From Anaerolineaceae bacterium (GTDB lineage: Bacteria; Chloroflexota; Anaerolineae; Anaerolineales; Anaerolineaceae): a stretch of DNA of 64,000 nucleotides. The notes under the pieces are model-generated. The model had not been told where the DNA came from. It worked only from the letters and a program-made list of their open reading frames with translations, and made no database searches. The stretch covers positions 1 through 64,000 of the forward strand of contig JADLFQ010000072.1 of NCBI GenBank assembly GCA_020845515.1, written 5' to 3'. The first letter of the stretch is position 1, and each line of letters opens with the position of its first letter. The position numbers and the translations under genes are program-made. Shown one piece after another: positions 50,714-59,310 of the stretch.

Positions 50714-51510
50714 AAAGCTATGTACTGATCACCGGGGCAGCCGGCGGGCTTGGAAAAGCATTTGCCGCAGAATGCGCCGCGCGCGGATGGGATTTATTCT
50801 TAACCGATCTCAGGGCGGATTTGCTGGCGCCGCTGGCGGCCGGGTTGCAGCGTCTGTACGGTGTTGATGTGTTGTACATTCCCGGTGACTTGACCGATCA
50901 GGCGTCACGCCAGGCGCTGTGGGAGGAGATTGGCAGGCTTGGGCTGCGCTTTCATTTTCTTTTCAACGTTGCAGGCAGCGGAGATGAAGGCGCCTTTATA
51001 GGCCGGAACCCGGACAACCTGCGCGCCCTCTTGCGGCTGAATGTCGAAGCGACCGTGGCTATGAGCCGGCAGGTTCTCGCCTTTCGAGATCCTGCCCAAG
51101 ATTTCCACATTGTCAATGTAAGCAGCCTGGCCGGGTTTTACCCCATGCCATATAAAGCTGTCTATGCCGCCTCCAAACGTTTTGTGCTCGATTTCTCACT
51201 GGCTTTGCATGAGGAACTCAAACCGCTGGGGGTCAGTGTCACCGTGCTGTGCCCGGCGGGGCTGCCCACCCACAACGCGTCCATCCGGCGTATCCTCGGG
51301 CAAGGGCTGATCGGACAGCTTACTACGGTCAACGTCGGTGATGCCGCTGCCCAGACGGTCGAGAAAGCCCTGGCTGGGAGAAGCATTGTGATTCCCGGGT
51401 TTCTCAATCGCGTCTTTCGTTGGGCTGGCGCCTGGTTGTCCCCTCAGATTGCCGCCCGGCTGATCGGCAAACGCTGGCAGCGGCTGCAAGGACAACACCT
51501 TCACGAGTAA
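50710..51510 (+). CDS. SDR family oxidoreductase, second paralogue
   Basis: 266 residues from GTG 50710, chosen because it aligns exactly with the ATG of the first paralogue (KSYVLITGAAGGLGKAFAAE against KSYALITGATGGLGKALAAE); the 19 residues encoded upstream are not shared. Motifs: NVAGSGDEG, VNVSSLAGFYPMP and YAASKRFVLDFS. The same C-terminal hydrophobic tail is present. The two genes arose by duplication; a diverged function or a different expression level seems likely. Confidence 0.9.
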   Translation: MKSYVLITGAAGGLGKAFAAECAARGWDLFLTDLRADLLAPLAAGLQRLYGVDVLYIPGDLTDQASRQALWEEIGRLGLRFHFLFNVAGSGDEGAFIGRNPDNLRALLRLNVEATVAMSRQVLAFRDPAQDFHIVNVSSLAGFYPMPYKAVYAASKRFVLDFSLALHEELKPLGVSVTVLCPAGLPTHNASIRRILGQGLIGQLTTVNVGDAAAQTVEKALAGRSIVIPGFLNRVFRWAGAWLSPQIAARLIGKRWQRLQGQHLHE

Positions 51511-51555
51511 TACCTTGACAAAGTGGAAAAGTGCCCGCTTAAATACCCTTGACTG

Positions 51556-51564
51556 TGATATAAT
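51556..51564 (+). promoter_or_regulatory. Extended -10 promoter of the RRM gene
   Basis: TGATATAAT at 51556-51564 is an extended -10 (TG, one base, TATAAT). Transcription would begin near 51571 and give a leader of about 95 bases that contains the terminator-like hairpin at 51595-51629. Confidence 0.5.
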
Positions 51565-51594
51565 CCATTCACCTGCGTGGCTTGTGCGCTTGAT

Positions 51595-51629
51595 CGCCAG
51601 ACCAAATTAGGGTCGGGCGGTTTTTTTTT
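51595..51629 (+). terminator. Terminator hairpin in the leader of the RRM gene
   Basis: CGCCAGACC (51595-51603) and GGTCGGGCG (51611-51619) pair with a single mismatch, seven-base loop, then nine T's. It lies after the extended -10 promoter and 37 bases before the RRM ATG. It may end SDR transcription or, more interestingly, act as an attenuator. Confidence 0.7.
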
Positions 51630-51665
51630 AGAAAGAACGAGGTTGATTCCAGGAGACCAAGGAAG

Positions 51666-52031
51666 ATGGAAATAAAATTATATGTTGGCAACCTTTCCTA
51701 CCACACCACCGACGATTCTTTGCGGGAGCTTTTCGCTCAAGCAGGGACAGTGGCATCCGTTGATGTGATTAAGGATCGTATGACTGGGAGTTCGAAAGGG
51801 TTTGCTTTTGTTCAAATGAGCAGCCAGCAGGAAGCGGACAATGCGATCCGCATGTTCAACGGCCACCGGCTTGATGATCGCGAGATCAAAGTCAGTATCG
51901 CCCGCCCGCGAGAGGAATCCGGGCCGGGCGGTTTTGGCGGTCCCCGACGCTCCGGCGGCGGGTATGGTAAAGGCCCCAGCAATCGCGGCGGTGAGAGACG
52001 CGGCGGCGGCGGCGGTCAGCGCCGATACTAA
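51666..52031 (+). CDS. RRM RNA-binding protein with RGG/Gly-rich tail
   Basis: 121 residues. A single RRM (about 3-78) carries RNP2 LYVGNL and RNP1 KGFAFVQM; the C-terminal 40 residues are Gly/Arg-rich (SGGGYGKGPSNRGGERRGG). This is the layout of cyanobacterial-style Rbp proteins, which are cold-induced RNA chaperones. CspA follows 40 bases downstream on the same strand. GACCAAGGAAG precedes the ATG. Confidence 0.92.
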   Translation: MEIKLYVGNLSYHTTDDSLRELFAQAGTVASVDVIKDRMTGSSKGFAFVQMSSQQEADNAIRMFNGHRLDDREIKVSIARPREESGPGGFGGPRRSGGGYGKGPSNRGGERRGGGGGQRRY

Positions 52032-52070
52032 TCCATATTGTTTTTCAGCAACTTGAAGGAGATTTTCAGA

Positions 52071-52280
52071 ATGTCAGAACGTATTATCGGAACCGTGAAA
52101 TGGTTCAACAACAGCAAGGGTTATGGTTTCCTGGCGCAGGAAAACGGAACAGATGTTTTCGTGCACTTCAGTTCCATTCAGGGGGACGGTTACCGCTCTC
52201 TCGAAGAAGGCCAAAGAGTAGAATTCTCGATTGAGAAAGGTCAAAAAGGCCTGCAAGCTTCGAATGTAGTACTTCTATAA
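52071..52280 (+). CDS. cspA: Cold shock protein CspA family
   Basis: 69 residues from ATG 52071, with AAGGAG ten bases upstream; 11 in-frame codons before it are outside the fold. The OB-fold has RNP1 KGYGFLAQ and RNP2 DVFVHFSSI, and [14 protein letters not shown] is the classic opening. It melts RNA secondary structure and can act as a transcription antiterminator, which is relevant to the leader terminators of its neighbours. Confidence 0.95.
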   Translation: MSERIIGTVKWFNNSKGYGFLAQENGTDVFVHFSSIQGDGYRSLEEGQRVEFSIEKGQKGLQASNVVLL

Positions 52281-52300
52281 TTTGAAGGTTTAATCACTCA

Positions 52301-52336
52301 AAACCCCGCCTGCTCTCAGAGGCGGGGTTTTTTTTG
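52301..52336 (+). terminator. Rho-independent terminator after cspA
   Basis: AACCCCGCC (52302-52310), ten-base loop, GGCGGGGTT (52321-52329), then a T-run to about 52335. Strong and typical. Confidence 0.92.
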
Positions 52337-52345
52337 TTAAAAATG

Positions 52346-52354
52346 TGGTATACT
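52346..52354 (+). promoter_or_regulatory. Extended -10 promoter of the DEAD-box gene
   Basis: TGGTATACT at 52346-52354 is an extended -10. Transcription starting near 52361 would give a leader of about 177 bases carrying the hairpin at 52418-52445. Confidence 0.45.
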
Positions 52355-52417
52355 TTCGCTTCGATCCCGAAAGGGACACATTGGTTCAGGGAATTGTTTT
52401 GATCAGACCGAATGATT

Positions 52418-52445
52418 GCCCGGTGGAAACCCATTGGGCTTTTTT
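52418..52445 (+). terminator. Terminator hairpin in the DEAD-box gene leader
   Basis: GCCCGGTGG (52418-52426) and CCATTGGGC (52431-52439) form a nine-base-pair stem, two pairs being G-U, with loop AAAC, then TTTTTT. It sits about 93 bases before the ATG, within the leader, and cannot belong to the preceding gene because cspA already has its own terminator. Confidence 0.65.
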
Positions 52446-52537
52446 AATGCCTGAGCGGCTTCCGTGAGGAACACCGCCGGAAACACAGGCGCGGGAACGG
52501 CGGCATCAAAACACCCCATTATGCTTGAGGAGTTTTG

Positions 52538-54181
52538 ATGACAACCGAATTTACCCAACTTAACCTGCATCCGCAGCTTATTCAAGCTGTAACGGAGCTG
52601 GGTTATACAGCCCCCATGCCTGTTCAAGAAGCGATCATCCCGCTGATGATCGAGGGCCGTGATGTGATTGGACAGGCACAAACCGGCACCGGCAAGACCG
52701 CCGCGTTTGCCCTTCCCATCCTGCAAACAATCCAACCGCAACAACAAGTTGTTCAGGCGCTGATCGTCGTCCCCACGCGCGAACTGGCGTTACAGGTCGT
52801 GGAAGCCATCTCCGACTATGGCCGCTACCGGCCGGTGCGCGTGCTGGCAGTGTATGGCGGACAGCCTTACCAGCCGCAAATCAACCGTCTGCGTAAAGGT
52901 GTGGATATTGTCGCCGGCACCCCCGGCCGTTTGCTGGACTTGATTCAGAAGCATATTTTGAATCTTGCGGAAGTGCGCACCGTGGTACTGGATGAAGCTG
53001 ACGAGATGTTGAGCATGGGGTTTATCGAAGACATCAACACGATCCTGTCAGAGACGCCCTCCACCCGGCAGACTGCGCTCTTTTCCGCCACGCTGCCGCC
53101 GCAGATCCGCCGCCTTGCAGACAAGTACATGTGCAACCCGCAAGCCATCACCCTGGGCGGCGGGCAAGCCACCGTTGCCATGCTTGACCAGCGTTATTGT
53201 GTGGTCAATCAGAATGACAAGCTGGCGGCGCTCACCCGCATGTTCGAGGTTGAGGAGATTACCAGCGCCCTGGTCTTTGCCCGCACCCGCGCCGGCACCA
53301 GTGAACTGGCGAATGAGCTGATGACGCGCGGCTACTCTGCTGAAGTGTTAAACGGCGACCTGAGTCAGGACGCGCGCGAGCAAACTTTGCAGCGCTTCCG
53401 CGAAAATAAACTACAAGTTTTGGTGGCCACCGATGTGGCTGCGCGCGGGCTGGATATTGAGGATATTTCGCACGTCTTTAATTATGACCTGCCCGATGAC
53501 CCGGAAATCTATGTACACCGTGTCGGGCGCACCGGACGCGCCGGTAAAAGCGGTATTGCGATCACCCTGATCACACCGCGGGAGCGCCGGAACTTGAAGC
53601 AGATCGAAACCTTCACCCGCCATAAGATCAACCCGATGGTACTTCCGAGCGAGGAGGACATCCTCAACCATCGCAAGGATAAGCTGGTGAAGCAGATGGG
53701 CATTTGGTTGCAGCGCGGCCGTTACCGCAAGGAACGTGAGATTGTCGAAGCCCTGCTGCTGGAGGGGCATGACGCTGTGGAAATTGCCGCGGCCGCCCTC
53801 AAGGTCGCGCGGGCGGATGAAAAGCAGCGCCCGATTGCCCCGGTCGGTGAGGTGGTGGAACCCGCCGCGCGCCATCCGGAACGCCGTGCAAAGCCTGCCC
53901 GAAGCGGCAGTTCGCGCCCTGCTGTGCAGGGATCTGTGTCGCACGAAGCCGGCATGGTACGGCTGATGATCAATATGGGAAAACACCAAGGCGTGCGCCC
54001 CGGCGATATCGTCGGCGCGATTGCTTCGCATGCGCACATCCCCGGCTATACCATCGGCAAGATATCTATTCAAGACAAACATTCTCTTGTGGATGTGCCG
54101 GAAGAATTTTTACCGCAGGTGCTGGCGAAGAACAAGGAAGTTTTTATTCTTAAACAATCGATCCAGTTGGTGCGCGCCTAA
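52538..54181 (+). CDS. DEAD-box RNA helicase (DeaD/CshA type)
   Basis: 547 residues from ATG 52538, with GAGGAG seven bases upstream. Motifs in order: Q motif (YTAPMPVQEAIIP), I AQTGTGKTAAF, Ib TPGRLLD, II VLDEADEML, III LFSATLP, V ATDVAARGLDI, VI HRVGRTGRAGKSG. The C-terminal DbpA-type RNA-binding domain follows (about 465-540: MVRLMINMGKHQGVRPGDIV, GKISIQDKHSLVDVP). It unwinds structured RNA for ribosome assembly and mRNA turnover, needed most in the cold. Its position beside RRM and CspA genes supports that. Confidence 0.95.
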   Translation: MTTEFTQLNLHPQLIQAVTELGYTAPMPVQEAIIPLMIEGRDVIGQAQTGTGKTAAFALPILQTIQPQQQVVQALIVVPTRELALQVVEAISDYGRYRPVRVLAVYGGQPYQPQINRLRKGVDIVAGTPGRLLDLIQKHILNLAEVRTVVLDEADEMLSMGFIEDINTILSETPSTRQTALFSATLPPQIRRLADKYMCNPQAITLGGGQATVAMLDQRYCVVNQNDKLAALTRMFEVEEITSALVFARTRAGTSELANELMTRGYSAEVLNGDLSQDAREQTLQRFRENKLQVLVATDVAARGLDIEDISHVFNYDLPDDPEIYVHRVGRTGRAGKSGIAITLITPRERRNLKQIETFTRHKINPMVLPSEEDILNHRKDKLVKQMGIWLQRGRYRKEREIVEALLLEGHDAVEIAAAALKVARADEKQRPIAPVGEVVEPAARHPERRAKPARSGSSRPAVQGSVSHEAGMVRLMINMGKHQGVRPGDIVGAIASHAHIPGYTIGKISIQDKHSLVDVPEEFLPQVLAKNKEVFILKQSIQLVRA

Positions 54182-54206
54182 CGGGCAAAAATTCGCCCGT
54201 ATTGTC
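54181..54206 (+). terminator. Possible terminator after the DEAD-box gene
   Basis: ACGGGC (54181-54186) and GCCCGT (54195-54200) form a six-base-pair stem, eight-base loop, followed only by ATTGTC, so it is weak. Confidence 0.35.
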
Positions 54207-54335
54207 CACCGGCCGCATCACGGCCATAACCGACCAGGCTCTTATGGTCTTCGATTCCATGCGGCGGTCTGCGCCCATAAGGGTTCCTGCCAAAAGCTCT
54301 GCAAAAGACTTTCGAAGAAACAGGCACGATTATTT

Positions 54336-55253
54336 TTAAGGCTTGAGCACATCCCCCTGCCCGGCGGCTTCCATTGCCATTGCAACGGCTCCCAGCATCG
54401 CGGAACGATTACCCAGGGCAGGGGCGGTGATGTAACGGTCAATTTGCTCCAACAGGAGGGGGGAATGAATATAGCCGTTGAGCAGAGCTTGCACCTTGCG
54501 GCGCACGAGAGCATGTAAACCGGGGTGCTGGGATACACCCCCGCCCAGGACGATGCGCTCCGGCGAGCAGGTGTAGATCAGGCTTGCCAGCCCAAACGCC
54601 AGGTATTCCGCTTCCAGCCTCCAGGCCGGATGGCCGGCGGGCAGGTTTTCGGCGGGGCGACCCCATCGTTTGGCAAGCGCCGGCCCTGAAGCCAGACCCT
54701 CCAGGCAGTCGCCGTGGTAGGGGCAGATGCCGGGGAAGGGATCCCGTTCCCAATCGTGCGGCAGCGGCAGGTGGCCTGCTTCGCTGTGCACCAGTCCGTG
54801 GAATGGCCGTCCGTTGACAAGGGTGCCTACTCCAATTCCCGTCCCCACAGTTACATAGATAAAACTTTCCAAGCCGTGGTTTTCCGGGTTCCAGTACTGC
54901 TCGCCAAAGGCGGCGGTGTTCACATCCGTATCAAAGCTCACCGGCAGCTCCAACGCATCCAAGACCTGGGTGCGCAGATTGACGTACTGCCAGCCTGCTT
55001 TGGGTGTGTTTGTGATGCTTCCAAATGCAGGTGATTCCGGGTGTAGGTCGAGCGGGCCGAATGAACCGATTCCGACTGCGACGAGCTGCTTGCGGCGAAC
55101 GAAAGGCTCAAAAAATGCAAGCACCTGCCGGATGGTCTCCTGTGGGGTGAGGGTGGGGATGTGCTTCTCCGCCAGAATGGTGTCGGGTCCGGCGCCCACC
55201 ATGCAGTTAAATTTGGTGCCGCCTGCTTCGATGCCCCCATACAGCCTCTCCAT
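54336..55253 (-). CDS. ROK family sugar kinase (fructokinase-like)
   Basis: 305 residues. ROK signatures: YGGIEAGGTKFNCMVG (ATP-binding phosphate loop), FDTDVNTAAFGE (catalytic Asp), YVTVGTGIGVGTLVNG, and a zinc site with HSEAGHLPLPHD and CPYHGDCLEGLASGPA. This order is typical of bacterial fructokinases such as Bacillus YdhR/GmuE. It phosphorylates a hexose, probably fructose. It is convergent with the DEAD-box gene and lies 46 bases downstream of an alpha/beta hydrolase gene. Confidence 0.9.
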   Translation of the reverse strand: MERLYGGIEAGGTKFNCMVGAGPDTILAEKHIPTLTPQETIRQVLAFFEPFVRRKQLVAVGIGSFGPLDLHPESPAFGSITNTPKAGWQYVNLRTQVLDALELPVSFDTDVNTAAFGEQYWNPENHGLESFIYVTVGTGIGVGTLVNGRPFHGLVHSEAGHLPLPHDWERDPFPGICPYHGDCLEGLASGPALAKRWGRPAENLPAGHPAWRLEAEYLAFGLASLIYTCSPERIVLGGGVSQHPGLHALVRRKVQALLNGYIHSPLLLEQIDRYITAPALGNRSAMLGAVAMAMEAAGQGDVLKP

Positions 55254-55299
55254 AGGTTTTCCTTTCCTGGTGACAGTTCTTTCTTCGAGCCTTTGTGTT

Positions 55300-56262
55300 T
55301 TATAAATGCTGCTCCAGCCAGCGCTTCACCAGTTCTTTGTATGCCAGCGGGTGGGTTTGGAAAGCCAGCCCGTGCCCCGCGTCGGGAGCGAGCCACAACT
55401 CTTTCGGCGCGGTGCAAGCTGCATAACACGTATGCGCCATGTGCACTGGCACAAAGTCGTCCTCCGCCCCGTGGATGAAGAGCGTGGGAATTTGCGTTCG
55501 TTGAAGCGCCGGGATGCAGGAGGCTTCGTCGAAGGAGAAGCCCGCCCGTAGATTGCACAACAGACTGGCAGCCGGCAGCAGCGGAAAGGCGGGCAGATGG
55601 TACATCCGCTGGAGCTGGTGTTGAAATTCATCCCTGACTGAATCATACCCACAATCTTCGATGACGGCGCGCACACTGGCGGGCAAATTCTCGCCGCTCA
55701 TCATCATCGCCGCTGCCGCGCCCATCGAAATACCCCACAGCGCGATGCGCGCGCCGGGTCCGGTTTGTCTTTCCAACTCCTCCACCCAGCCGAGGATATC
55801 CGGCCGGTCGAGCCATCCCATCCCGATCACCTCTCCCTCGCTCTGGCCGTGGCCGCGGCAGTCCGGCAGGAGCACATTGCACCCCAACTCTTCATGGAAA
55901 AGGCGCGCAAAGCCTGCCAGCCAGGCCGCCGTACTGCGGTAGCCGTGCAAAAGAAGGACTGCTTTTGAAGAAGGGTTTGGAGCGGGCAAGAAGTATGCCT
56001 TGAGCGCCAGGCCGTCGTGCGAGTGCATTGTTAATATATGGAAGGGCTGCGTGTTCCACCAGAGCCGGTTTTCGTCCATCCCGTGATCTTCACCGGAAAA
56101 CAGGGCGTCCTTCTTCGCCAGTGCAGCAAGCGCTTTTGGCCCCCGTACGATGCTGATTTTATAGAAATAATTTGCCAGAAAGAACAATCCCAGCAGCAGG
56201 AAGAACAGCCCTGCCAGCAGAATGAGCGCGGCAGCCAGGAGGAACAGCAGTGTGCCGCTCAT
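55300..56262 (-). CDS. Membrane-anchored alpha/beta hydrolase
   Basis: 320 residues. An N-terminal membrane helix (about 4-32) is followed by an alpha/beta hydrolase domain with oxyanion region VLLLHGYRS, nucleophile Ser in ALWGISMGAAAAM, acid in FIHGAEDDFVP and His in PDAGHGLAF. The YqkD/Bem46-like arrangement suggests a lipid or ester hydrolase at the membrane. It is transcribed in the same direction as the ROK gene, 46 bases away. Confidence 0.85.
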   Translation of the reverse strand: MSGTLLFLLAAALILLAGLFFLLLGLFFLANYFYKISIVRGPKALAALAKKDALFSGEDHGMDENRLWWNTQPFHILTMHSHDGLALKAYFLPAPNPSSKAVLLLHGYRSTAAWLAGFARLFHEELGCNVLLPDCRGHGQSEGEVIGMGWLDRPDILGWVEELERQTGPGARIALWGISMGAAAAMMMSGENLPASVRAVIEDCGYDSVRDEFQHQLQRMYHLPAFPLLPAASLLCNLRAGFSFDEASCIPALQRTQIPTLFIHGAEDDFVPVHMAHTCYAACTAPKELWLAPDAGHGLAFQTHPLAYKELVKRWLEQHL

Positions 56263-56682
56263 GCTCCATTCTCCCGGAGCGCATTGCGCTTGTTGGATAT
56301 GATCAAAGACATATATTCTCCGCGATTATTTTACCCTGCTTCTGCCCCTGCCAGTCATCATTAAATATTCACTCTCCGAGCAGATTCTGCCGGCAGATAT
56401 CTGCGCCACAGCCAATTCGGGCCGCCCTGGTTATCCGCCCCCTTTGCGGCGCGGCGGTAAAACCCTTTTTTCGCGAGCCGCCGGGATGGTAACCCAAGCG
56501 CAACCCTCCCGGTTTATTGTCAAAGATCATTTGTCTGGACATTTTCAGATAAAACGGATATTATTTATCCGCCTGCCGCTTTTTGGGTGTGCACGCGGTG
56601 TTTTTTCACCCAGCATTAATCTAACTGTGGCAGAATATGTAGATATTAATCGTGTTATGCAGTTATTTTTGGAGGCAGGTAC
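56263..56682 (+). other. Non-coding 420-base gap before the ccm operon, with a promoter
   Basis: No gene is visible. It holds TGGACA (56536-56541), 17 bases, TATTAT (56559-56564), a good promoter for ccmE at 56683, giving a leader of about 110 bases. A short hairpin (GGGTG...CACCC) lies in the leader. Confidence 0.55.
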
Positions 56683-57225
56683 ATGGAAAATTCATTGCCA
56701 AAATCGGCCGGCGGGCTGAAAGCTTCTCAACCGGCTGTGCGTGGTTCCTTGAAATTTATCATCGGCGGCGCGTTAATCCTTGCCGCCGTTGTTTATTTGA
56801 TCGCGGCTTCTTTGATGTCGCCGGGCGGCACGCAGTACTTCCTCACCGTGGATGAGTTGAACGGCCGCGCCGCCGAGATGACGGGCCGCGAGGTGCGCAT
56901 CTCTGGCGTGGTGTTGGGCGACACGATCCAGTACGACCCTAAAACACTGGACATCTCCTTCAGCGTAGCGCATATTCCGGGCGATAATCAGGAGATTGAG
57001 AAGCTTGGCGGGCTGGCAGCAGTGTTGAAGGAAGCCGCGCACAACAGCAGCCTGCAGCACTTGAAGGTGAAATATAATGGCGCCAAGCCCGATTTGCTCA
57101 AAGATGAAGCCCAGGCGATTATGACGGGCAAACTGGGCGCAGATGGTGTGTTTCAGGCGGAAGAGCTGCTGCTCAAATGCCCGACGAAATATGAAGAAGC
57201 CGTTCCCGAGCAATCCACCAATTAA
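56683..57225 (+). CDS. ccmE: Cytochrome c maturation haem chaperone CcmE (CxxxY variant)
   Basis: 180 residues. One membrane anchor (about 24-46) and a beta-barrel OB-type domain (QYFLTVDELNGRAAEMTGREVRISGVVLG in part), then VKYNGAKPDLLKDEAQAIMTGKLG. The haem-binding site reads Cys166-Pro-Thr-Lys-Tyr170, the CxxxY form known from archaeal and Desulfovibrio CcmE, instead of the enterobacterial HxxxY. CcmE carries haem outside the membrane and hands it to CcmF. First gene of the operon, eight bases before ccmF. Confidence 0.92.
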   Translation: MENSLPKSAGGLKASQPAVRGSLKFIIGGALILAAVVYLIAASLMSPGGTQYFLTVDELNGRAAEMTGREVRISGVVLGDTIQYDPKTLDISFSVAHIPGDNQEIEKLGGLAAVLKEAAHNSSLQHLKVKYNGAKPDLLKDEAQAIMTGKLGADGVFQAEELLLKCPTKYEEAVPEQSTN

Positions 57226-57233
57226 ATCAAACG

Positions 57234-59285
57234 ATGATTGCAAATTTTGGCTTCGGCGCACTGCTCATTTGTTTTGTTGTCTCCCTGTACGGCATCGGCG
57301 CAGCAATTTACGGTGTACGGCGCAACGCGCTGGCCTGGACGGAAAGCGCCCGCGCCGCGATGCTGCTGACCTGGCCGCTGCTCACCCTGGCGGCGGTGAG
57401 CCTGGTTTATCTGCTGGTTGCCGGGCATTACGAGGTGCAGTTTGTCTACAATGTAACCAGTAGCGCCATGCCGCTCTACCTGCGCATGACCGCGCTGTGG
57501 GGTGGGCAGGCTGGTTCACTGGTCTTCTGGTCGTGGCTGATGTCTGCTTTTGCCTCGGCGGTGATGCTGCGCAGCTGGCAGCGCGACCGTGAATTTCAGC
57601 CCTGGGTGATTGTTGTTTCGCTGGTCACGCTCGCCTTCTTCCTTGGCCTGGTTATCTTCGTTGAAAACCCGTTTGCGCGCTTCTGGCAAACCGCCAATGG
57701 CATGCAGGTTATCTCCATGTTCCAGCCTGCGGGCGGCACGTTGTTACTGCCACCCGATGGGCGCGGTCTCAACCCGCTGCTGCGCCATCCCGGCATGATT
57801 ATCCACCCCCCCATGCTTTACCTCGGTTTTGTCTCTTTCGTCATTCCGTTTGCCTTTGCAATTGCCGCGTTGATTACCGGACGCAGCGACGACCGCTGGA
57901 TCCGCCTGACACGGCGCTGGACGCTGGTAGCCTGGCTGTTCCTCTCGCTTGGGCTGGTGTTTGGCAGCCGCTGGGCATACGATGTGCTCGGCTGGGGCGG
58001 CTATTGGGGCTGGGATCCGGTGGAGATTGCGGCGTTTATGCCGTGGTTGAGCGGTACGGCATTCCTGCACTCGGTGATGATCCAGGAGAAGCGCGGGCTC
58101 TTTAAGCGCTGGAACCTGGTTTTGATCATAATCACCTACTCGCTGGTGATCTTTGGCACATTCTTGACGCGTTCCGGCGTGCTCTCATCAGTGCATGCCT
58201 TTGCACAGTCTTCAATCGGCCCGCTCTTCTTTAGCTTTATCAGCATCACTTTTCTCATCTCAATGGCACTGTTGCTGCGGCGCTGGAACGACCTGCGCTC
58301 TGAAGGCCATATGACCTCGCTGCTGTCACGCGAGTCGCTCTTCCTGGTCAACAACCTGCTCTTCATGGGCATTCTGGTAGTTTGCATGTGGGGGGTGCTC
58401 TTTCCGTTGATCTCGGAGCTTTTTACGGGACAAAAAGTGACTGTCGGGCCGCCCTTCTATGAACGCGCCACAGGCCCTCTTTTCGCCGGGATCATTTTCC
58501 TGATGGGCATTGCTCCGCTCTCTGCGTGGGGGCATTCCACCATCAAGACGCTCGGACGTGCCGTGTGGAAACCGGCGCTTGCAGCCCTGCTTGTGCTGAT
58601 TGGGGCACTTGCCGCCGGGGTGCGCAGCGTGGCTGCGTTGATTACGGTTTTTCTCATCGCTTTGACCGCCTGCATCACGCTGTACGAATACGGGCGCGGG
58701 GTTGCCGCACGCATGCGGCGCTCCGGGGAAAACCCTCTGACCGCGCTTTGGCGGCTGGCAGGGCGCAACCGCCGCCGGTATGGCGGTTATATCATTCATT
58801 TGGGTGTAACGCTGATGGCGGTGGGCATCATCGGAATCGAGATGTTCCAAAGTGAGACGCAGGGCGCGCTCAAACCGGGCGAGACCCTGGAACTGGGCCG
58901 CTATGCGGTGACGTTCCGATCACTGGCGCAGTTTGACACCCCTGACGGGCGTAACGTTGCCCGCGCGGTGCTGGATGTCAGCCGTGACGGCAGGCCATTA
59001 GGACAGCTTTATCCGCGGCGCGATTATTATTATGACAGCCAGCAGCCGATGACGATTCCGGGTGTGCGCTCAAGCGTGGAAGACGATTTATATGTCTTAC
59101 TGGTGGACTGGCAGCCGATCTCCAGTGAGGGGGCGACATTCAAGGTCTACCACAACCCGATGATCAACTGGCTGTGGGCTGGCGGGTTGGTGTTTATCCT
59201 GGGTACGTTTGTTGCCGCTTGGCCCTCGCGCGAAGAGCTTGCCGTTGTGCGCGTTCCGGCCAAACTGGCTGTGTCTGAACCTTAA
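57234..59285 (+). CDS. ccmF: Cytochrome c haem lyase CcmF
   Basis: 683 residues, about 15 membrane helices. The tryptophan-rich WWD domain GWGGYWGWDPVEIAAFMPWL binds haem, flanked by conserved His residues (HPGMIIHPPMLYLGF and FLHSVMIQEKRG). The C-terminal periplasmic domain (about 560-640) is present. It attaches haem to apocytochromes with CcmH. It starts eight bases after ccmE. CcmA, CcmB, CcmC and CcmD genes are not in the window. Confidence 0.95.
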   Translation: MIANFGFGALLICFVVSLYGIGAAIYGVRRNALAWTESARAAMLLTWPLLTLAAVSLVYLLVAGHYEVQFVYNVTSSAMPLYLRMTALWGGQAGSLVFWSWLMSAFASAVMLRSWQRDREFQPWVIVVSLVTLAFFLGLVIFVENPFARFWQTANGMQVISMFQPAGGTLLLPPDGRGLNPLLRHPGMIIHPPMLYLGFVSFVIPFAFAIAALITGRSDDRWIRLTRRWTLVAWLFLSLGLVFGSRWAYDVLGWGGYWGWDPVEIAAFMPWLSGTAFLHSVMIQEKRGLFKRWNLVLIIITYSLVIFGTFLTRSGVLSSVHAFAQSSIGPLFFSFISITFLISMALLLRRWNDLRSEGHMTSLLSRESLFLVNNLLFMGILVVCMWGVLFPLISELFTGQKVTVGPPFYERATGPLFAGIIFLMGIAPLSAWGHSTIKTLGRAVWKPALAALLVLIGALAAGVRSVAALITVFLIALTACITLYEYGRGVAARMRRSGENPLTALWRLAGRNRRRYGGYIIHLGVTLMAVGIIGIEMFQSETQGALKPGETLELGRYAVTFRSLAQFDTPDGRNVARAVLDVSRDGRPLGQLYPRRDYYYDSQQPMTIPGVRSSVEDDLYVLLVDWQPISSEGATFKVYHNPMINWLWAGGLVFILGTFVAAWPSREELAVVRVPAKLAVSEP

Positions 59286-59310
59286 AAATTTTCTTGGGCG
59301 CGGCGGTGCG

